From JAVVHH01 sp964613945 (GTDB lineage Bacteria > Pseudomonadota > Alphaproteobacteria > Acetobacterales > Acetobacteraceae), in assembly GCA_964613945.1 (NCBI GenBank), contig CAZTJC010000001.1, positions 1 through 64,000 on the forward strand: DNA of 64,000 bases, written 5' to 3'. The first letter of the stretch is position 1. Each line of letters begins with the position of its first letter. This document shows, in pieces, positions 35,547 through 44,809 of the stretch. Below the pieces are notes generated by a model that had not been told where the DNA came from, searched no databases, and saw only the letters and a list, made by a program, of their open reading frames with translations. The translations under genes and the position numbers were made by a program.

Positions 35547-35789
35547 ATGATGATGATACGCGCGTTGACAATCGTGGGACTACTGGTCGGGTTGGGGGCG
35601 TGCACCGGCCAGGAGGGTCTGGCAGCCGTTCCTGCAGGCCCGGCAGTCAGTTCGGCCTTGCCGGGCACTGCCGGCGTCGGGGATCGTGAAGACCTGGATA
35701 CACCGAACAGCATGCCATCGACGGTGCGGCAAGGAACAACGGTGGGAGTGGAGACGGATATCGTCGGGGTCACCCACCTGCCGCCGTAA
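35547..35789 (+). CDS. Small lipoprotein of unknown function
   Basis: An 80-aa product with a signal peptide and lipobox L-G-A-C. The mature part is short, Pro/Val/Thr-rich, with no recognised domain. Three ATG codons in a row (35547, 35550, 35553) start it, preceded by an AGG-containing stretch. The small size leaves room for doubt, but the lipobox and start context support expression. Confidence 0.5.
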   Translation: MMMIRALTIVGLLVGLGACTGQEGLAAVPAGPAVSSALPGTAGVGDREDLDTPNSMPSTVRQGTTVGVETDIVGVTHLPP

Positions 35790-36416
35790 TCAGGTGCGGG
35801 CGGTAGCGCCGCACCAGCCGGGGAGGTAATCGGCGTCCGGGGACTTGGCGAGGGTCAGGACTTCGGCGAGGGCGGCATCAAAATCGTGATCGATCCGTTT
35901 GGCATTCATGCGGTGACGCAGGAAATCGGCCCAGAGGAATTCGCTGAACGAAGTGGTGTCCTTGGCGTAGCCGCCCTAGAGGCGGAGTTCGCCGGCGAGA
36001 GAGCGGAACGGATCGTCGACAAGGTCGGCGATGCTTTTGGGAATATCGGCAATATCGCGGCGGCAGCCGGCGGCGTCGTAGGGATGCATCCAGCCGCGGT
36101 TATCGGGGACGAACCAAAAGGAGTCCTTGGGCAGGTGCCTGAGGTCGGGAATCGCGGTGACGGCGACCTTTTCCTGGCCTTCATCCATCAGGGCGCGGAC
36201 GAGGTGGTGATGGTCCGTGACGTAGAAATGATCGTCGGGACCACGGATGACGGGGACGAGATGGCTGCCGAGGAAGTGGGCGGCGGCTTTCTTGCTGGCA
36301 TCGCGGGCACGCCAGGCCAGGCGCTTGGCTTTGACCTCGCGGAGACCGACGGTGATTTAGGTCGGGCGGAGAGAGGCCGGGTCGACGGTGTCGAGGAGGG
36401 GATCTCGGATGCGCAT
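35790..36416 (-). pseudogene. ParB-like nuclease (PF08857 type) gene with two in-frame stop codons
   Basis: One reading frame of 209 codons from the ATG at 36416 to the TGA at 35790-35792 encodes a ParBc_2-type protein: V-D-P-A-S-L-R-P-T, then I-T-V-G-L-R-E-V, Y-V-T-D-H-H-H-L-V-R-A-L, F-W-F-V-P-D-N-R-G-W, D-D-P-F-R-S-L-A-G-E-L-R and F-S-E-F-L-W-A-D-F-L-R. It is broken by TAA at 36357-36359, where the family has Gln (R-P-T-Q), and by TAG at 35976-35978, after E-L-R-L. The frame is otherwise intact and no shift is needed. Both stops could arise from single changes. This is best called a recent pseudogene; two different stop codons make programmed readthrough unlikely. Confidence 0.8.
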
Positions 36417-36473
36417 GGGCCGGGGTTAGAATTCCTGGTGGCCGCCTTGCAAGGGGTGCCGCTCGCGGTTTGG

Positions 36474-36526
36474 CCCCTGCCCTCTCCCGCACCGCGGTTT
36501 CGGCCTGCCAGCGGGAGAGGGTCGTC
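36474..36526. repeat. REP-like palindrome, copy 5 (long loop)
   Basis: Perfect 11-bp stem (36480-36490 and 36511-36521) with a 20-nt loop that itself holds a small CCG/CGG hairpin. It lies just downstream of the dppF stop. Confidence 0.75.
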
Positions 36527-36537
36527 GGGCCGTTCGG

Positions 36538-37539
36538 TCAGGCGGCTTTGGGGATGGCGTCCAGGGCCGGGAGGGTGTCCAGGTGACAAGCGGCGGTTTG
36601 GTCGGCGGGGGCACCGGGCATTTGTCGAAGAACGGGTTCCTCGGTGCGGCAACGGTCGAAGACATAGGGACAGCGGGTGTGGAAGCGGCAACCGGTGGGC
36701 GGGTTGATCGGGCTGGGAACGTCGCCGGTGAGGATGATGCGGTCGCGGGCGGCCTTGGGGTCCGGCACAGGGACGGCGGAAAGCAGGCAGCGCGTGTAGG
36801 GGTGGCGGGGATTGGAGAACAGGCTGGCTCGGTCGGCGATCTCGACGATCTTGCCCAGGTACATGACGGCGACGCGATGGGTCAGGTGTTCGACGATGGC
36901 GAGGTCGTGGCTGATGAACAGCAGGGCCAGGCCTAGCTCGTCCTGCAGGTCGGAGAGCAGGTTGACGATCTGTGCCTTGACGGAGACGTCGAGGGCGGAG
37001 ACGGCTTCGTCGCAGATGATCAGATCGGCGCCGGGGGCCAGAGCGCGGGCGATGCCGATGCGCTGACGCTGGCCGCCGCTGAACTCGTGCGGGAAGCGGC
37101 GCACGGCGTCGCGCGGCAGGCGGACGGTGTCCATCAGCTCGGCAACGCGTTTGTCGAGGCCCTGGGTCATGCCGAAGTTGCGCAGAGGTTCGGCGATGAT
37201 GTCGCCGACGCGCATCCTCGGGTTAAGGGAACTGAACGGGTCCTGGAAGACGACCTGGACGCGTTGGCGCAGCGTGCGGAGCTGCGACATCGGGGCGCTG
37301 TCGATGCGTTCGCCGTCCAGTCTGACCTCTCCGGCGGTGGGGTCGGTGAGGCGGAGGATGGCCTTGCCGACGGTAGACTTGCCGCAGCCGGACTCGCCGA
37401 CCAGGGAAAGGGTCTCGCCGCGGGCGATGGAGAAGCTGACGCCGTCGACGGCATAGACGTAGCCGGTGTTGCGGCCGAGCAGGCCGCCGTGGAGGGGATA
37501 GTGCTTCTTGAGTTTGTTGACTTCGAGGAGGGTGGTCAT
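36538..37539 (-). CDS. dppF: Oligopeptide/dipeptide ABC transporter ATPase (DppF-like)
   Basis: A 333-aa ABC ATPase: Walker A G-E-S-G-C-G-K-S-T near residue 48, signature F-S-G-G-Q-R-Q-R, Walker B L-I-I-C-D-E-A, and the C-terminal oligo_HPY extension with C-x-F-H-T-R-C-P-type Cys pattern (G-C-R-F-H-T-R-C-P). It pairs with the preceding ATPase to energise the DppBC permease. The start overlaps the upstream stop by four bases. Confidence 0.9.
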   Translation of the reverse strand: MTTLLEVNKLKKHYPLHGGLLGRNTGYVYAVDGVSFSIARGETLSLVGESGCGKSTVGKAILRLTDPTAGEVRLDGERIDSAPMSQLRTLRQRVQVVFQDPFSSLNPRMRVGDIIAEPLRNFGMTQGLDKRVAELMDTVRLPRDAVRRFPHEFSGGQRQRIGIARALAPGADLIICDEAVSALDVSVKAQIVNLLSDLQDELGLALLFISHDLAIVEHLTHRVAVMYLGKIVEIADRASLFSNPRHPYTRCLLSAVPVPDPKAARDRIILTGDVPSPINPPTGCRFHTRCPYVFDRCRTEEPVLRQMPGAPADQTAACHLDTLPALDAIPKAA

Positions 37540-38537
37540 GCGGCGGCCTGATCCATGCGGTAATCGGCGTAGTGGCAGGCGACGGAGTGGCCGGGTCGCT
37601 TTTCTTCCACGGCGGGGGCGATCTCGCGGCAGATGTCGGTGACGGAAAGGCAGCGGCCGGCGAACGGGCAGCCTTTGATGCGCTGGCGCAGGCTGGGAAC
37701 CTGGCCGGGGATCTCGGCGAGCTTGGTGCGGCCGGCGCCGACGAGCGAGGAGCCGAGTTTGGGAACCGCGCCCAGGAGGCCTCTGGTGTAGGGGTGTTGG
37801 GGGTCGCCGAAGATGGCGTCGACGGGACCTTCCTCGACCTTGCGGCCGGCGTACATGACCACGACGCGCTGGGCCATCTCGGCGACGACGCCGAGGTCGT
37901 GGGTGATCAGCATGATGGCGCTGCCGAGGCGGGTCTTCAGGTCGCGCATCAGGTCGAGGATCTGGGCCTGGATGGTGACGTCTAGCGCGGTGGTGGGCTC
38001 GTCGGCGATCAGCAGCTTGGGGTTACAGGCGAGCGACATGGCGATCATGACGCGCTGGCGCATGCCGCCGGAAAGCTGGTGCGGATATTCGCGCACGCGG
38101 CGACCCGGCGCCGGGATGCCGACCAGGGTGAGCATCTCCACGGCACGTTCCTCGGCCTGCTTGGCGTTGAGACCCTCATGGAGACGGACGGTTTCACCAA
38201 TCTGGCGGCCGATGGTCAGCACCGGGTTCAGGCTGGTCATCGGCTCCTGGAAGATCATGGCGATGTCGTTGCCGCGGAGCTTCCGCATCTCGGGCTCGGA
38301 GAGCTTCAGGAGATCGCGGCCTTGGAAACGGATGGCGCCGGCCAGTTTGCCGGGGGGTGTCTGGATGAGGCGGAGGATCGACATGGAGGTGACGGACTTG
38401 CCGCAGCCGGATTCGCCGACGATGGCCAGGGTCTCGCCGGGGTCGATGTGAAAGGACAGACCTTCCACGGCGCGGACGACGCCGTCGGGGGTGCCGAAAT
38501 GGGTCTGCAGGTTTTCTACGCTGAGGAGCGGGGTCAT
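37536..38537 (-). CDS. dppD: Oligopeptide/dipeptide ABC transporter ATPase (DppD-like)
   Basis: A 333-aa ABC ATPase with Walker A G-E-S-G-C-G-K-S-V, signature L-S-G-G-M-R-Q-R-V, Walker B L-L-I-A-D-E-P-T-T-A-L-D and an oligo_HPY C-terminus. The start is set at 38537, where its ATG overlaps the dppC stop; the frame is open further upstream only as a shadow of dppC. Confidence 0.9.
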   Translation of the reverse strand: MTPLLSVENLQTHFGTPDGVVRAVEGLSFHIDPGETLAIVGESGCGKSVTSMSILRLIQTPPGKLAGAIRFQGRDLLKLSEPEMRKLRGNDIAMIFQEPMTSLNPVLTIGRQIGETVRLHEGLNAKQAEERAVEMLTLVGIPAPGRRVREYPHQLSGGMRQRVMIAMSLACNPKLLIADEPTTALDVTIQAQILDLMRDLKTRLGSAIMLITHDLGVVAEMAQRVVVMYAGRKVEEGPVDAIFGDPQHPYTRGLLGAVPKLGSSLVGAGRTKLAEIPGQVPSLRQRIKGCPFAGRCLSVTDICREIAPAVEEKRPGHSVACHYADYRMDQAAA

Positions 38538-39463
38538 ACGCGTTTGGCCATGCGGGGATCGAGGGCGTCTCGGAAGCCGTCGCCGAGGAGGTTCACGGCG
38601 AGGACCGTCAGGGACAGGAAGACGGCGGGGAAGAAAACGATGTGCGGCTTGACCTGCCAGAGCGCGCGGCCCTCGGCCATGATGTTGCCCCAGCTCGGGA
38701 TGATGGGCGGCGTGCCGGCGCCGATGAAGCTGAGGATGGCTTCGGTGATCATGGCAGAGGCGCAGATGTATGTGGCCTGGACGGTGATGGGGGCCAGGGT
38801 GTTGGGCAGAATGTGGCGCCAAATGATCAGCGGGGTGCGGGTGCCGCAGGCGATGGCGGCCTCGACGTAGGGCTGTTCGCGCAGGGAGAGGACGACGCCG
38901 CGGACCAGGCGGGAGACGCGCGGGATTTCAGCGACCGTGATGGCGAGGATGACGTTGCCGACGCTACCGCGGGTGAGTGCCATCAGCGCGATGGCCAGCA
39001 GGATCGGTGGGATGGACATCAGGCCATCCATGATCCGCATGATGAGGCCGTCGAGCCAGCGGACGAAGCCGGCGATCAGGCCGATGGTCATGCCGATGGC
39101 GCTGGCCAGGATGGCGACGGCGAAGCCGACCTCGAGCGAGATGCGGGAGCCGTAGAGGACGCGGGAATAAATGTCGCGCCCGAGGGCGTCGGTGCCGAAC
39201 CAGTATTGCGCCGACGGCACGCGGGTGCGCCGCGCCGGGGCGAGCGCGGTGGGATCCACGGTCCAGAGATACGGTGCGGCCACCGCGCAGATCAGGATCA
39301 GCAGCAGCAGAACGCCACCGATCACCATGGTTGGGTAGCGGCGGATCAGCGTGGCGACCCGGCCGCGCGGCTTTACCGGCGGCAGGACGTCCGGCAGTTC
39401 GACCGCCGGAGTGATGTGCGGGATTTTAGCCGCAGCGACGGGAGCTTCGATTGTCAGGCTCAA
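38534..39463 (-). CDS. dppC: Peptide ABC transporter permease (DppC-like)
   Basis: A 309-aa permease with six predicted membrane segments and the BPD_transp_1 EAA loop (near E-A-A-I-A-C-G-T-R). The N-terminal 35 residues are a Pro-rich cytoplasmic extension. Four-base overlaps with both neighbours fit tight operon coupling. Confidence 0.88.
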   Translation of the reverse strand: MSLTIEAPVAAAKIPHITPAVELPDVLPPVKPRGRVATLIRRYPTMVIGGVLLLLILICAVAAPYLWTVDPTALAPARRTRVPSAQYWFGTDALGRDIYSRVLYGSRISLEVGFAVAILASAIGMTIGLIAGFVRWLDGLIMRIMDGLMSIPPILLAIALMALTRGSVGNVILAITVAEIPRVSRLVRGVVLSLREQPYVEAAIACGTRTPLIIWRHILPNTLAPITVQATYICASAMITEAILSFIGAGTPPIIPSWGNIMAEGRALWQVKPHIVFFPAVFLSLTVLAVNLLGDGFRDALDPRMAKRV

Positions 39464-40464
39464 TATCTGATCCTCGGGTCGACGAGGCTATAGACCAGGT
39501 CGACACCCAAATTGACGAGCACGTAGACGAACGAGAACATCAGCACGACGCCCTGGATGATGGGATAGTCGCGGCGCAGGATGGCGTCGACCACGAGGCG
39601 GCCGAGGCCGGGGATGGCGAAGACGCTTTCCGTGACCACGGCACCGCCGATCAGCAGGGCGATGCCGATGCCGATGACGGTGACGATGGGCACGGCGGCG
39701 TTCTTGAGCGCGTGGAGAAAGAGAATGGTGCTGTTGCCGACGCCCTTGGCGCGGGCGGTGCGGATGTAATCCTGGCTGAGCACCTCGAGCATGGTGGCGC
39801 GGGTGATGCGGGCGATGAGCGCGATGTAGACGCCGCCGAGGGTGATGGCGGGAAGGATGAGGTTGGAGAGCCAGGGGCCGACGCCGCGGGCGAGCGGGGT
39901 GTAGCCTTGAACGGGGAGCATCATGCCGGCGACCGTGTCACCTGCGGCTTGGCCGAACCAGGTGGTGACGTGGTCGGCGATGCCGAGGCCGTCGAGGGCG
40001 AAGACATAGGCCAGGAGATATCCCACGACGAAGACGGGGATGGAGAAGCCGAACACGGCCAGCATCATGATGACGCGGTCGATCCAGGTGCCGTGTTTCC
40101 AGGCGGCAAGCACGCCCATGGGGACGGCGAGGCCGATGGAGAGGATCAGCGTCAGGACCATCAGCGAGATGGTGGGTTCCAGACGTTGCTGGATCATCGT
40201 GGTGACCGGCAGGTTGGTAAAGATGGAGGTGCCGAGGTCACCGCGGAGCACGTTGAACAGCCATTCGACGAAACGAACGAGGAAGGGGCGGTCCAGGCCG
40301 AGGCCGGCGCGGATGCGGTCGACGTCGGCCGGGCTGGCCTGATCGCCGGCGATGATCGCGGCGGGATCACCCGGGGCGAGGTAAAGCAGGCTGAAGACGA
40401 AGAGCGCCACGATCGCCATTACGGGGATCGTGGCGACGAAGCGGCGGGCGATGTAGCGGAGCAT
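39460..40464 (-). CDS. dppB: Peptide ABC transporter permease (DppB-like)
   Basis: A 334-aa permease that opens with M-L-R-Y-I-A-R-R, typical of DppB, and has the conserved periplasmic loop followed by the EAA motif (R-T-A-R-A-K-G-V). One base of its ATG overlaps the stop of the first substrate-binding protein (TGATG). Confidence 0.88.
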   Translation of the reverse strand: MLRYIARRFVATIPVMAIVALFVFSLLYLAPGDPAAIIAGDQASPADVDRIRAGLGLDRPFLVRFVEWLFNVLRGDLGTSIFTNLPVTTMIQQRLEPTISLMVLTLILSIGLAVPMGVLAAWKHGTWIDRVIMMLAVFGFSIPVFVVGYLLAYVFALDGLGIADHVTTWFGQAAGDTVAGMMLPVQGYTPLARGVGPWLSNLILPAITLGGVYIALIARITRATMLEVLSQDYIRTARAKGVGNSTILFLHALKNAAVPIVTVIGIGIALLIGGAVVTESVFAIPGLGRLVVDAILRRDYPIIQGVVLMFSFVYVLVNLGVDLVYSLVDPRIRY

Positions 40465-42053
40465 CAGGCTTTGGTCACATCCCAGAAGACGGGGAACGGG
40501 GCTTTAACGACGCCGAAAAGGTTCTTCCGCCAGGATTGATATTGCAGGAAGAATCCGGTGGGAGCGTAGGTCACGAACTCCATCGAGTCGCGGTTGATGG
40601 TGTCCATGGCCGCCTTCTCTGCCGCAGGGTCCGGCGCATCATACCAGGCGGCGATGTCGGACTGGATCTTGGGCGAATTGGGCCAGCCGAACCAGGCCTT
40701 GTCGCCGCCGGCGTCAAGCGCGGTGTAGGGCGCCGGGTTGATGCAGTCGGCGCCGGCGTGCCAGGTGTGGAAGACGTTCCAGCCGCCTTCGGCCGGGCTC
40801 TCCTTCTTCGCGCGGCGGGCGCCGACGGTGCCCCAGTCCAGCGCCTGGTAGTCGACGTTCATGCCGAGCTTGTTGGCCAGGAGGTCGGCGCTGACGTCGC
40901 CCTCGGCCTTGGTGATGGCGATGTCGGTGGCGACCAGGAGGACGATCTTCTCGCCGTTATAGCCGGCGTCGGCGAGGAGCTTCTTGGCGGCGGAGTAGTC
41001 GCGGGGGCCTTCGAGGATCTCGCCGCCGGCGGTGGTGCTGAACGGGGTTCCGGGGGTGAAGTAGCTGGGGAGCTTTTGCCAGAGCGCCGGGTCGTCGCCG
41101 ACGACGGAGCGCATGTAGTCCTCCTGGGCCATGGCCATCATGATGGCGCGGCGAGCGCGGACGTCGTTGAAGGGCTTCCAGAGGTGGTTCATCCGGAAGG
41201 TGCCGATGTTGCCGAAATCGTCGGAGATGTCGACGTTGAGGTTGCGGTTTTTCTTGAGCAGCGGGACGAGGTCAGGAATCGGGTTCTCCCACCAGTCGAT
41301 CTCGCCGTTCTGCAGCGCGGCGGCCTTGGTGGCGTCGTCGGGCAGGATCTGCCACTCGATACGGTCGAAGTTCATGCGCTTGCCGCCGGCGAGCCAGTCG
41401 GCCTTCTCGGGGCGGGGCTGGTAGTCGGCAAACCGGGTGAAGACGGCCTTGCTGCCTGGGACCCATTCGTCCTTGGCGAACTTCATGGGGCCGGAGCCGA
41501 CGTATTCGGTGATGAGCTTGAAGGGATCAGTCTTGGCAATGCGCTCCGGCATGATCTCGGCGACGGGGGCGTTCTGCTTGCCGAGGGCGAACAGCATCTT
41601 CGGGAACGGCTTGTCGAGGCGGATACGGACGGTGCGGTCGTCCGGCGTCGTCATCTCGAGCAGGGACGCTTTGATGCGCTGGCCCATGGTGTCGCGGACC
41701 ATCCAGCGCTGCAGGCTGGCAACGACGTCGCGGCCGAGGACGGGCTCGCCGTCGTGGAATTTCAGGCCGGGGCGGAGCTTGAAGGTCCAGTCCTTGAAAT
41801 CGGGCGAGTTCTCATAGGCTTCGACCATCTGCGGCCGGGCGGTGATGGTGTGATCGAGGCCGAACAGCGTGTCCCACACCAGGAGGCTGGCGTTGCGGAC
41901 GACGTATTGAGTGCCGGCGATGGCGTCGAGGCTGGAAAGGTTGGCCTGCGGCACGAAGCGAAGGATCCTGGCATCCTGCGCATGGGCAATGCGCGGGGCC
42001 GCCAGGCCAATCGCAGCGGCAGTGCCGGTTGCGAGGAAATCGCGACGATTCAT
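40464..42053 (-). CDS. Peptide ABC transporter substrate-binding protein (SBP_bac_5), copy 1
   Basis: A 529-aa family 5 solute-binding protein with a Tat-like signal (M-N-R-R-D-F-L) and the conserved L-K-F-H-D-G-E-P segment. The preferred start is the ATG at 42053, nine bases after GGAG; a TTG five codons upstream would bury that site. It is fused translationally to dppB by a one-base overlap. It is a tandem paralogue of the next gene. Confidence 0.9.
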   Translation of the reverse strand: MNRRDFLATGTAAAIGLAAPRIAHAQDARILRFVPQANLSSLDAIAGTQYVVRNASLLVWDTLFGLDHTITARPQMVEAYENSPDFKDWTFKLRPGLKFHDGEPVLGRDVVASLQRWMVRDTMGQRIKASLLEMTTPDDRTVRIRLDKPFPKMLFALGKQNAPVAEIMPERIAKTDPFKLITEYVGSGPMKFAKDEWVPGSKAVFTRFADYQPRPEKADWLAGGKRMNFDRIEWQILPDDATKAAALQNGEIDWWENPIPDLVPLLKKNRNLNVDISDDFGNIGTFRMNHLWKPFNDVRARRAIMMAMAQEDYMRSVVGDDPALWQKLPSYFTPGTPFSTTAGGEILEGPRDYSAAKKLLADAGYNGEKIVLLVATDIAITKAEGDVSADLLANKLGMNVDYQALDWGTVGARRAKKESPAEGGWNVFHTWHAGADCINPAPYTALDAGGDKAWFGWPNSPKIQSDIAAWYDAPDPAAEKAAMDTINRDSMEFVTYAPTGFFLQYQSWRKNLFGVVKAPFPVFWDVTKA

Positions 42054-42133
42054 AGGCTCGTGCTCCAAATGCCGGCGGTCCGGTTTACGCTAGATCTAGC
42101 CTACTCAAGCACAATCCGGACCAGTTGCGTGGT

Positions 42134-43726
42134 TCAGGTCTTTTTTATGTTCCAGAAGATGGCAAAGCCGCTGAGGACGCCCTCGAGGGAGGTGCGATAG
42201 GCGGTCGGCTGCAGGTATTGGCCCATGGGGATGTACGGGACCGAGACGAGCGCTTCCTGCTGCATTTCTGCGCAGATTGCCGCCTGGGCTGCCACATCGG
42301 GGGCTTCGAACCACTTCGTGCGCAGGTCTTCGAGCTTCGGGTCGTCGGGCCAGCCGAACCAGGCCTTGTCGCCGTTGGCGCGCAGGCTGATGTGGCCGGC
42401 CGGGTTGATCTGGTCGGCGCCGGACCAGGCGGTGCAGAAGGCGCTCCAGCCGCCTTTGTCGACGGGCTCGCGGTTGGCGCGCCGGGTCACGACGGAGCCC
42501 CAGTCGGTGGCGACATAGTCGACGTTCATGCCGGCGCGCTTGAGGGCGTCGGCAGCGACGTCGGACATGGCCTTGAGGACGGGGAAGTCGGTGGCGGCGA
42601 GGAGGACGACGCGCTCGCCCTTGTAGCCGGCAGCTTTGAGGTCGGCTTTGACCTTCTCCATGTCGCGGGGGGCGGTGAAGACTTCCAGCCCGGCGATACT
42701 GGCCATGGGGGAGTTGGGGGCGAAGTAGCCGACGGGGGTTTTGTAGAGCTTGTCGTCGGTGCCGACGATTGCGGTGACGGTGTCCTCCTGGCTGATGGCG
42801 CAGAGCAGGGCGCGGCGGATGGCCGGGTTATCGAAGGGGGGCTGGAGCTGGTTGAAGCGGATCTGGCTCATCTGGCCGGAAGGCTCCTGGACGACGGCGC
42901 GGACGCCGCGGCTCTTCTGCAGCAGGCCAACGAGGTCGGCGCTGGCGTAGTCCCACCAATCCTGTTCGCCGTTGATGAGAGCTTGGGCGGCGGTGGTCGG
43001 GTCGGGGATGGTGGTCCATTCCACGCGGTCGAGGTTCACCACCTTGGGGCCGGCGGTCATGTCGGGGGTGCCGTCGGACCGGGGAACGTACTCCTTGAAC
43101 CTTTCGTAAACGGCGCGAGCGCCGGCGATGCGCTCGTTGGCCACGAAGCGGAACGGGCCGCTGCCGATCATCTCGGTGACCTGGGTGCCGGGGTCGGTGT
43201 TGGCGAGGCGCTCGGGCATGATGACGGGAACGTAGGTCTGGGTCTTGCCGAGCGCGGCGGGGAGCAGCGGGAATGGACGGTTGAGGCGGAAGACGATCGT
43301 GCGGTCGTCCTTGGCGGAAAGGTCGTCCGTGGCGGCCATGAGAGCCTGGCCGAAGGCATCGCGCTTCCCCCAGCGCTTGATGCTGGCGACACAGTCCTGG
43401 GCGCGGACGGGCTCGCCGTCATGGAAGCGGAGGCCGGAACGGAGGCCAAGGGTCCAGAGCTTGCCGTCCTCCTCCGTCTTGAAGCCGGCAATCATCTGCG
43501 GCGAGGGACGGTACTGGCTGTCCATGCCGAACAGGGTGTCGAAGACCATGAAGCCGTGATTGCGGGTGACGTAGGCGGTGGTCCACATGGGGTCCAGCAC
43601 CGCCAGGTCAGCTTGCGGGATGAAGCGCAGGAGGCGGGCGTTGGATGGGGCGCTCGGTTGCGCGAACGCCGAACGGGCCATAATGGCGGCGGACCCGGCA
43701 AGCAGAGCGCGGCGCTTCAGATACAT
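42134..43726 (-). CDS. Peptide ABC transporter substrate-binding protein (SBP_bac_5), copy 2
   Basis: A 530-aa family 5 solute-binding protein with an R-R-A-L-L signal region and L-R-F-H-D-G-E-P. It aligns along its length with the downstream copy: both contain D-K-A-W-F-G-W-P and D-T-L-F-G. The two therefore arose by duplication and probably deliver different ligands to one permease. The ATG at 43726 is chosen because GAGGA lies six bases upstream; a longer frame to 43801 is unlikely. It is the first gene of the operon. Confidence 0.9.
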   Translation of the reverse strand: MYLKRRALLAGSAAIMARSAFAQPSAPSNARLLRFIPQADLAVLDPMWTTAYVTRNHGFMVFDTLFGMDSQYRPSPQMIAGFKTEEDGKLWTLGLRSGLRFHDGEPVRAQDCVASIKRWGKRDAFGQALMAATDDLSAKDDRTIVFRLNRPFPLLPAALGKTQTYVPVIMPERLANTDPGTQVTEMIGSGPFRFVANERIAGARAVYERFKEYVPRSDGTPDMTAGPKVVNLDRVEWTTIPDPTTAAQALINGEQDWWDYASADLVGLLQKSRGVRAVVQEPSGQMSQIRFNQLQPPFDNPAIRRALLCAISQEDTVTAIVGTDDKLYKTPVGYFAPNSPMASIAGLEVFTAPRDMEKVKADLKAAGYKGERVVLLAATDFPVLKAMSDVAADALKRAGMNVDYVATDWGSVVTRRANREPVDKGGWSAFCTAWSGADQINPAGHISLRANGDKAWFGWPDDPKLEDLRTKWFEAPDVAAQAAICAEMQQEALVSVPYIPMGQYLQPTAYRTSLEGVLSGFAIFWNIKKT

Positions 43727-43819
43727 ACGGATTCCTCGGTCCCAGTCGAAGGAGGAAACCACGCGACTTGGCGGAGCGCCAGGGTTTCGTGAAACACGCA
43801 AAAGTTGTAGTGGGCAGGC

Positions 43820-44809
43820 ATGTCCGTCGCCTCACAATCTGCCCCGACGCTCCACGTTACGGCTGCCTCAGCCCACCCGGCACCGCGCGTCGCCGTGCTG
43901 GTGCCGTGCTACAACGAAGAGGTGACAATCGCTTCGGTGATCGCCGATTTTCGAAAGGTGCTGCCGGGCGCGACGATCTATGTGTACGACAATAATTCGC
44001 GCGATCGGACAACGGAGGTCGCTCGGGCAAGCGGCGCCGTGGTTGGGCGCGAGACGCTGCAGGGCAAGGGCAACGTGATCCGGCGGATGTTCGCCGACAT
44101 CGAGGCCGACGTTTACGTGCTGGTCGACGGCGATGCGACCTACCACGCGCCGTCGGCGACGGAGATGGTCGAGCTGTTGCTGGCGGAACGGCTGGACATG
44201 GTAAACGGGACGCGGATCACGGAGATCGAGGCCGCGTATCGACCCGGTCATCGGTTGGGCAACTTGGTGCTGACGGGGATCGTGCGGGTGATCTTCGGCG
44301 ACCGCATCAAGGACATGCTGTCGGGGTACCGGGTGTTCTCGCGGCGGTTCGTGAAGTCGTTCCCTGCCCTTTCCGGCGGGTTCGAGACGGAGACGGAGTT
44401 CACGGTCCATGCGCTCGAGTTGGGCATGCCGATCGGCGAGGTGGAGACGCCCTACCGCGAGCGGCCGCCGGGATCGCAGTCGAAGCTGAACACGGTGCGC
44501 GACGGAATACGGATCCTGCTGACGATCATGCGGCTGGTGAAGGAGGAACGCCCGTTGCAGTTTTTTGCAGTGAGTGGGGTGTTGCTGTTCGTGGCTTCAG
44601 TGCTGCTCGGCGTGCCGCTGGTGGCGGAGTTCGCGCGCACCGGGCTGGTGCCCCGGTTCCCGACGGCTATTTTGGCCACCGGGTTGATGGGACTGGCGTT
44701 TCTGTCATTCACCTGCGGGCTGATCCTCGACTCAGTGTCGCGGGGTCGAACCGAGGTGAAGCGGTTGGCTTACCTGGCTGTGCCGCTGTATTCGCGTGAC
44801 GAACCGTAA
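43820..44809 (+). CDS. GT2-family glycosyltransferase with C-terminal membrane segments
   Basis: A 329-aa GT-A glycosyltransferase. It opens with V-L-V-P-C-Y-N-E-E, has D-N-N-S-R-D and the D-G-D metal motif in V-D-G-D-A-T-Y, and ends with two hydrophobic segments. The pattern matches dolichol-phosphate mannosyltransferase-like or undecaprenyl-phosphate glycosyltransferases. It could supply lipid-linked sugar for envelope modification. Its 3' end overlaps galE on the other strand by 40 bases. Confidence 0.85.
   Translation: MSVASQSAPTLHVTAASAHPAPRVAVLVPCYNEEVTIASVIADFRKVLPGATIYVYDNNSRDRTTEVARASGAVVGRETLQGKGNVIRRMFADIEADVYVLVDGDATYHAPSATEMVELLLAERLDMVNGTRITEIEAAYRPGHRLGNLVLTGIVRVIFGDRIKDMLSGYRVFSRRFVKSFPALSGGFETETEFTVHALELGMPIGEVETPYRERPPGSQSKLNTVRDGIRILLTIMRLVKEERPLQFFAVSGVLLFVASVLLGVPLVAEFARTGLVPRFPTAILATGLMGLAFLSFTCGLILDSVSRGRTEVKRLAYLAVPLYSRDEP

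Noticed and set aside
35790..36416. Programmed stop-codon readthrough in the ParB-like gene
   Set aside because: The two stops are different codons (TAA and TAG) with no shared context or downstream structure, so mutation is simpler.
42125..43792. A 555-codon plus-strand frame opposite the second substrate-binding protein
   Set aside because: Its composition (Gly, Ala, Val, Asp) mirrors the coding strand and no domain is visible; the minus-strand protein is a clear family 5 binding protein.
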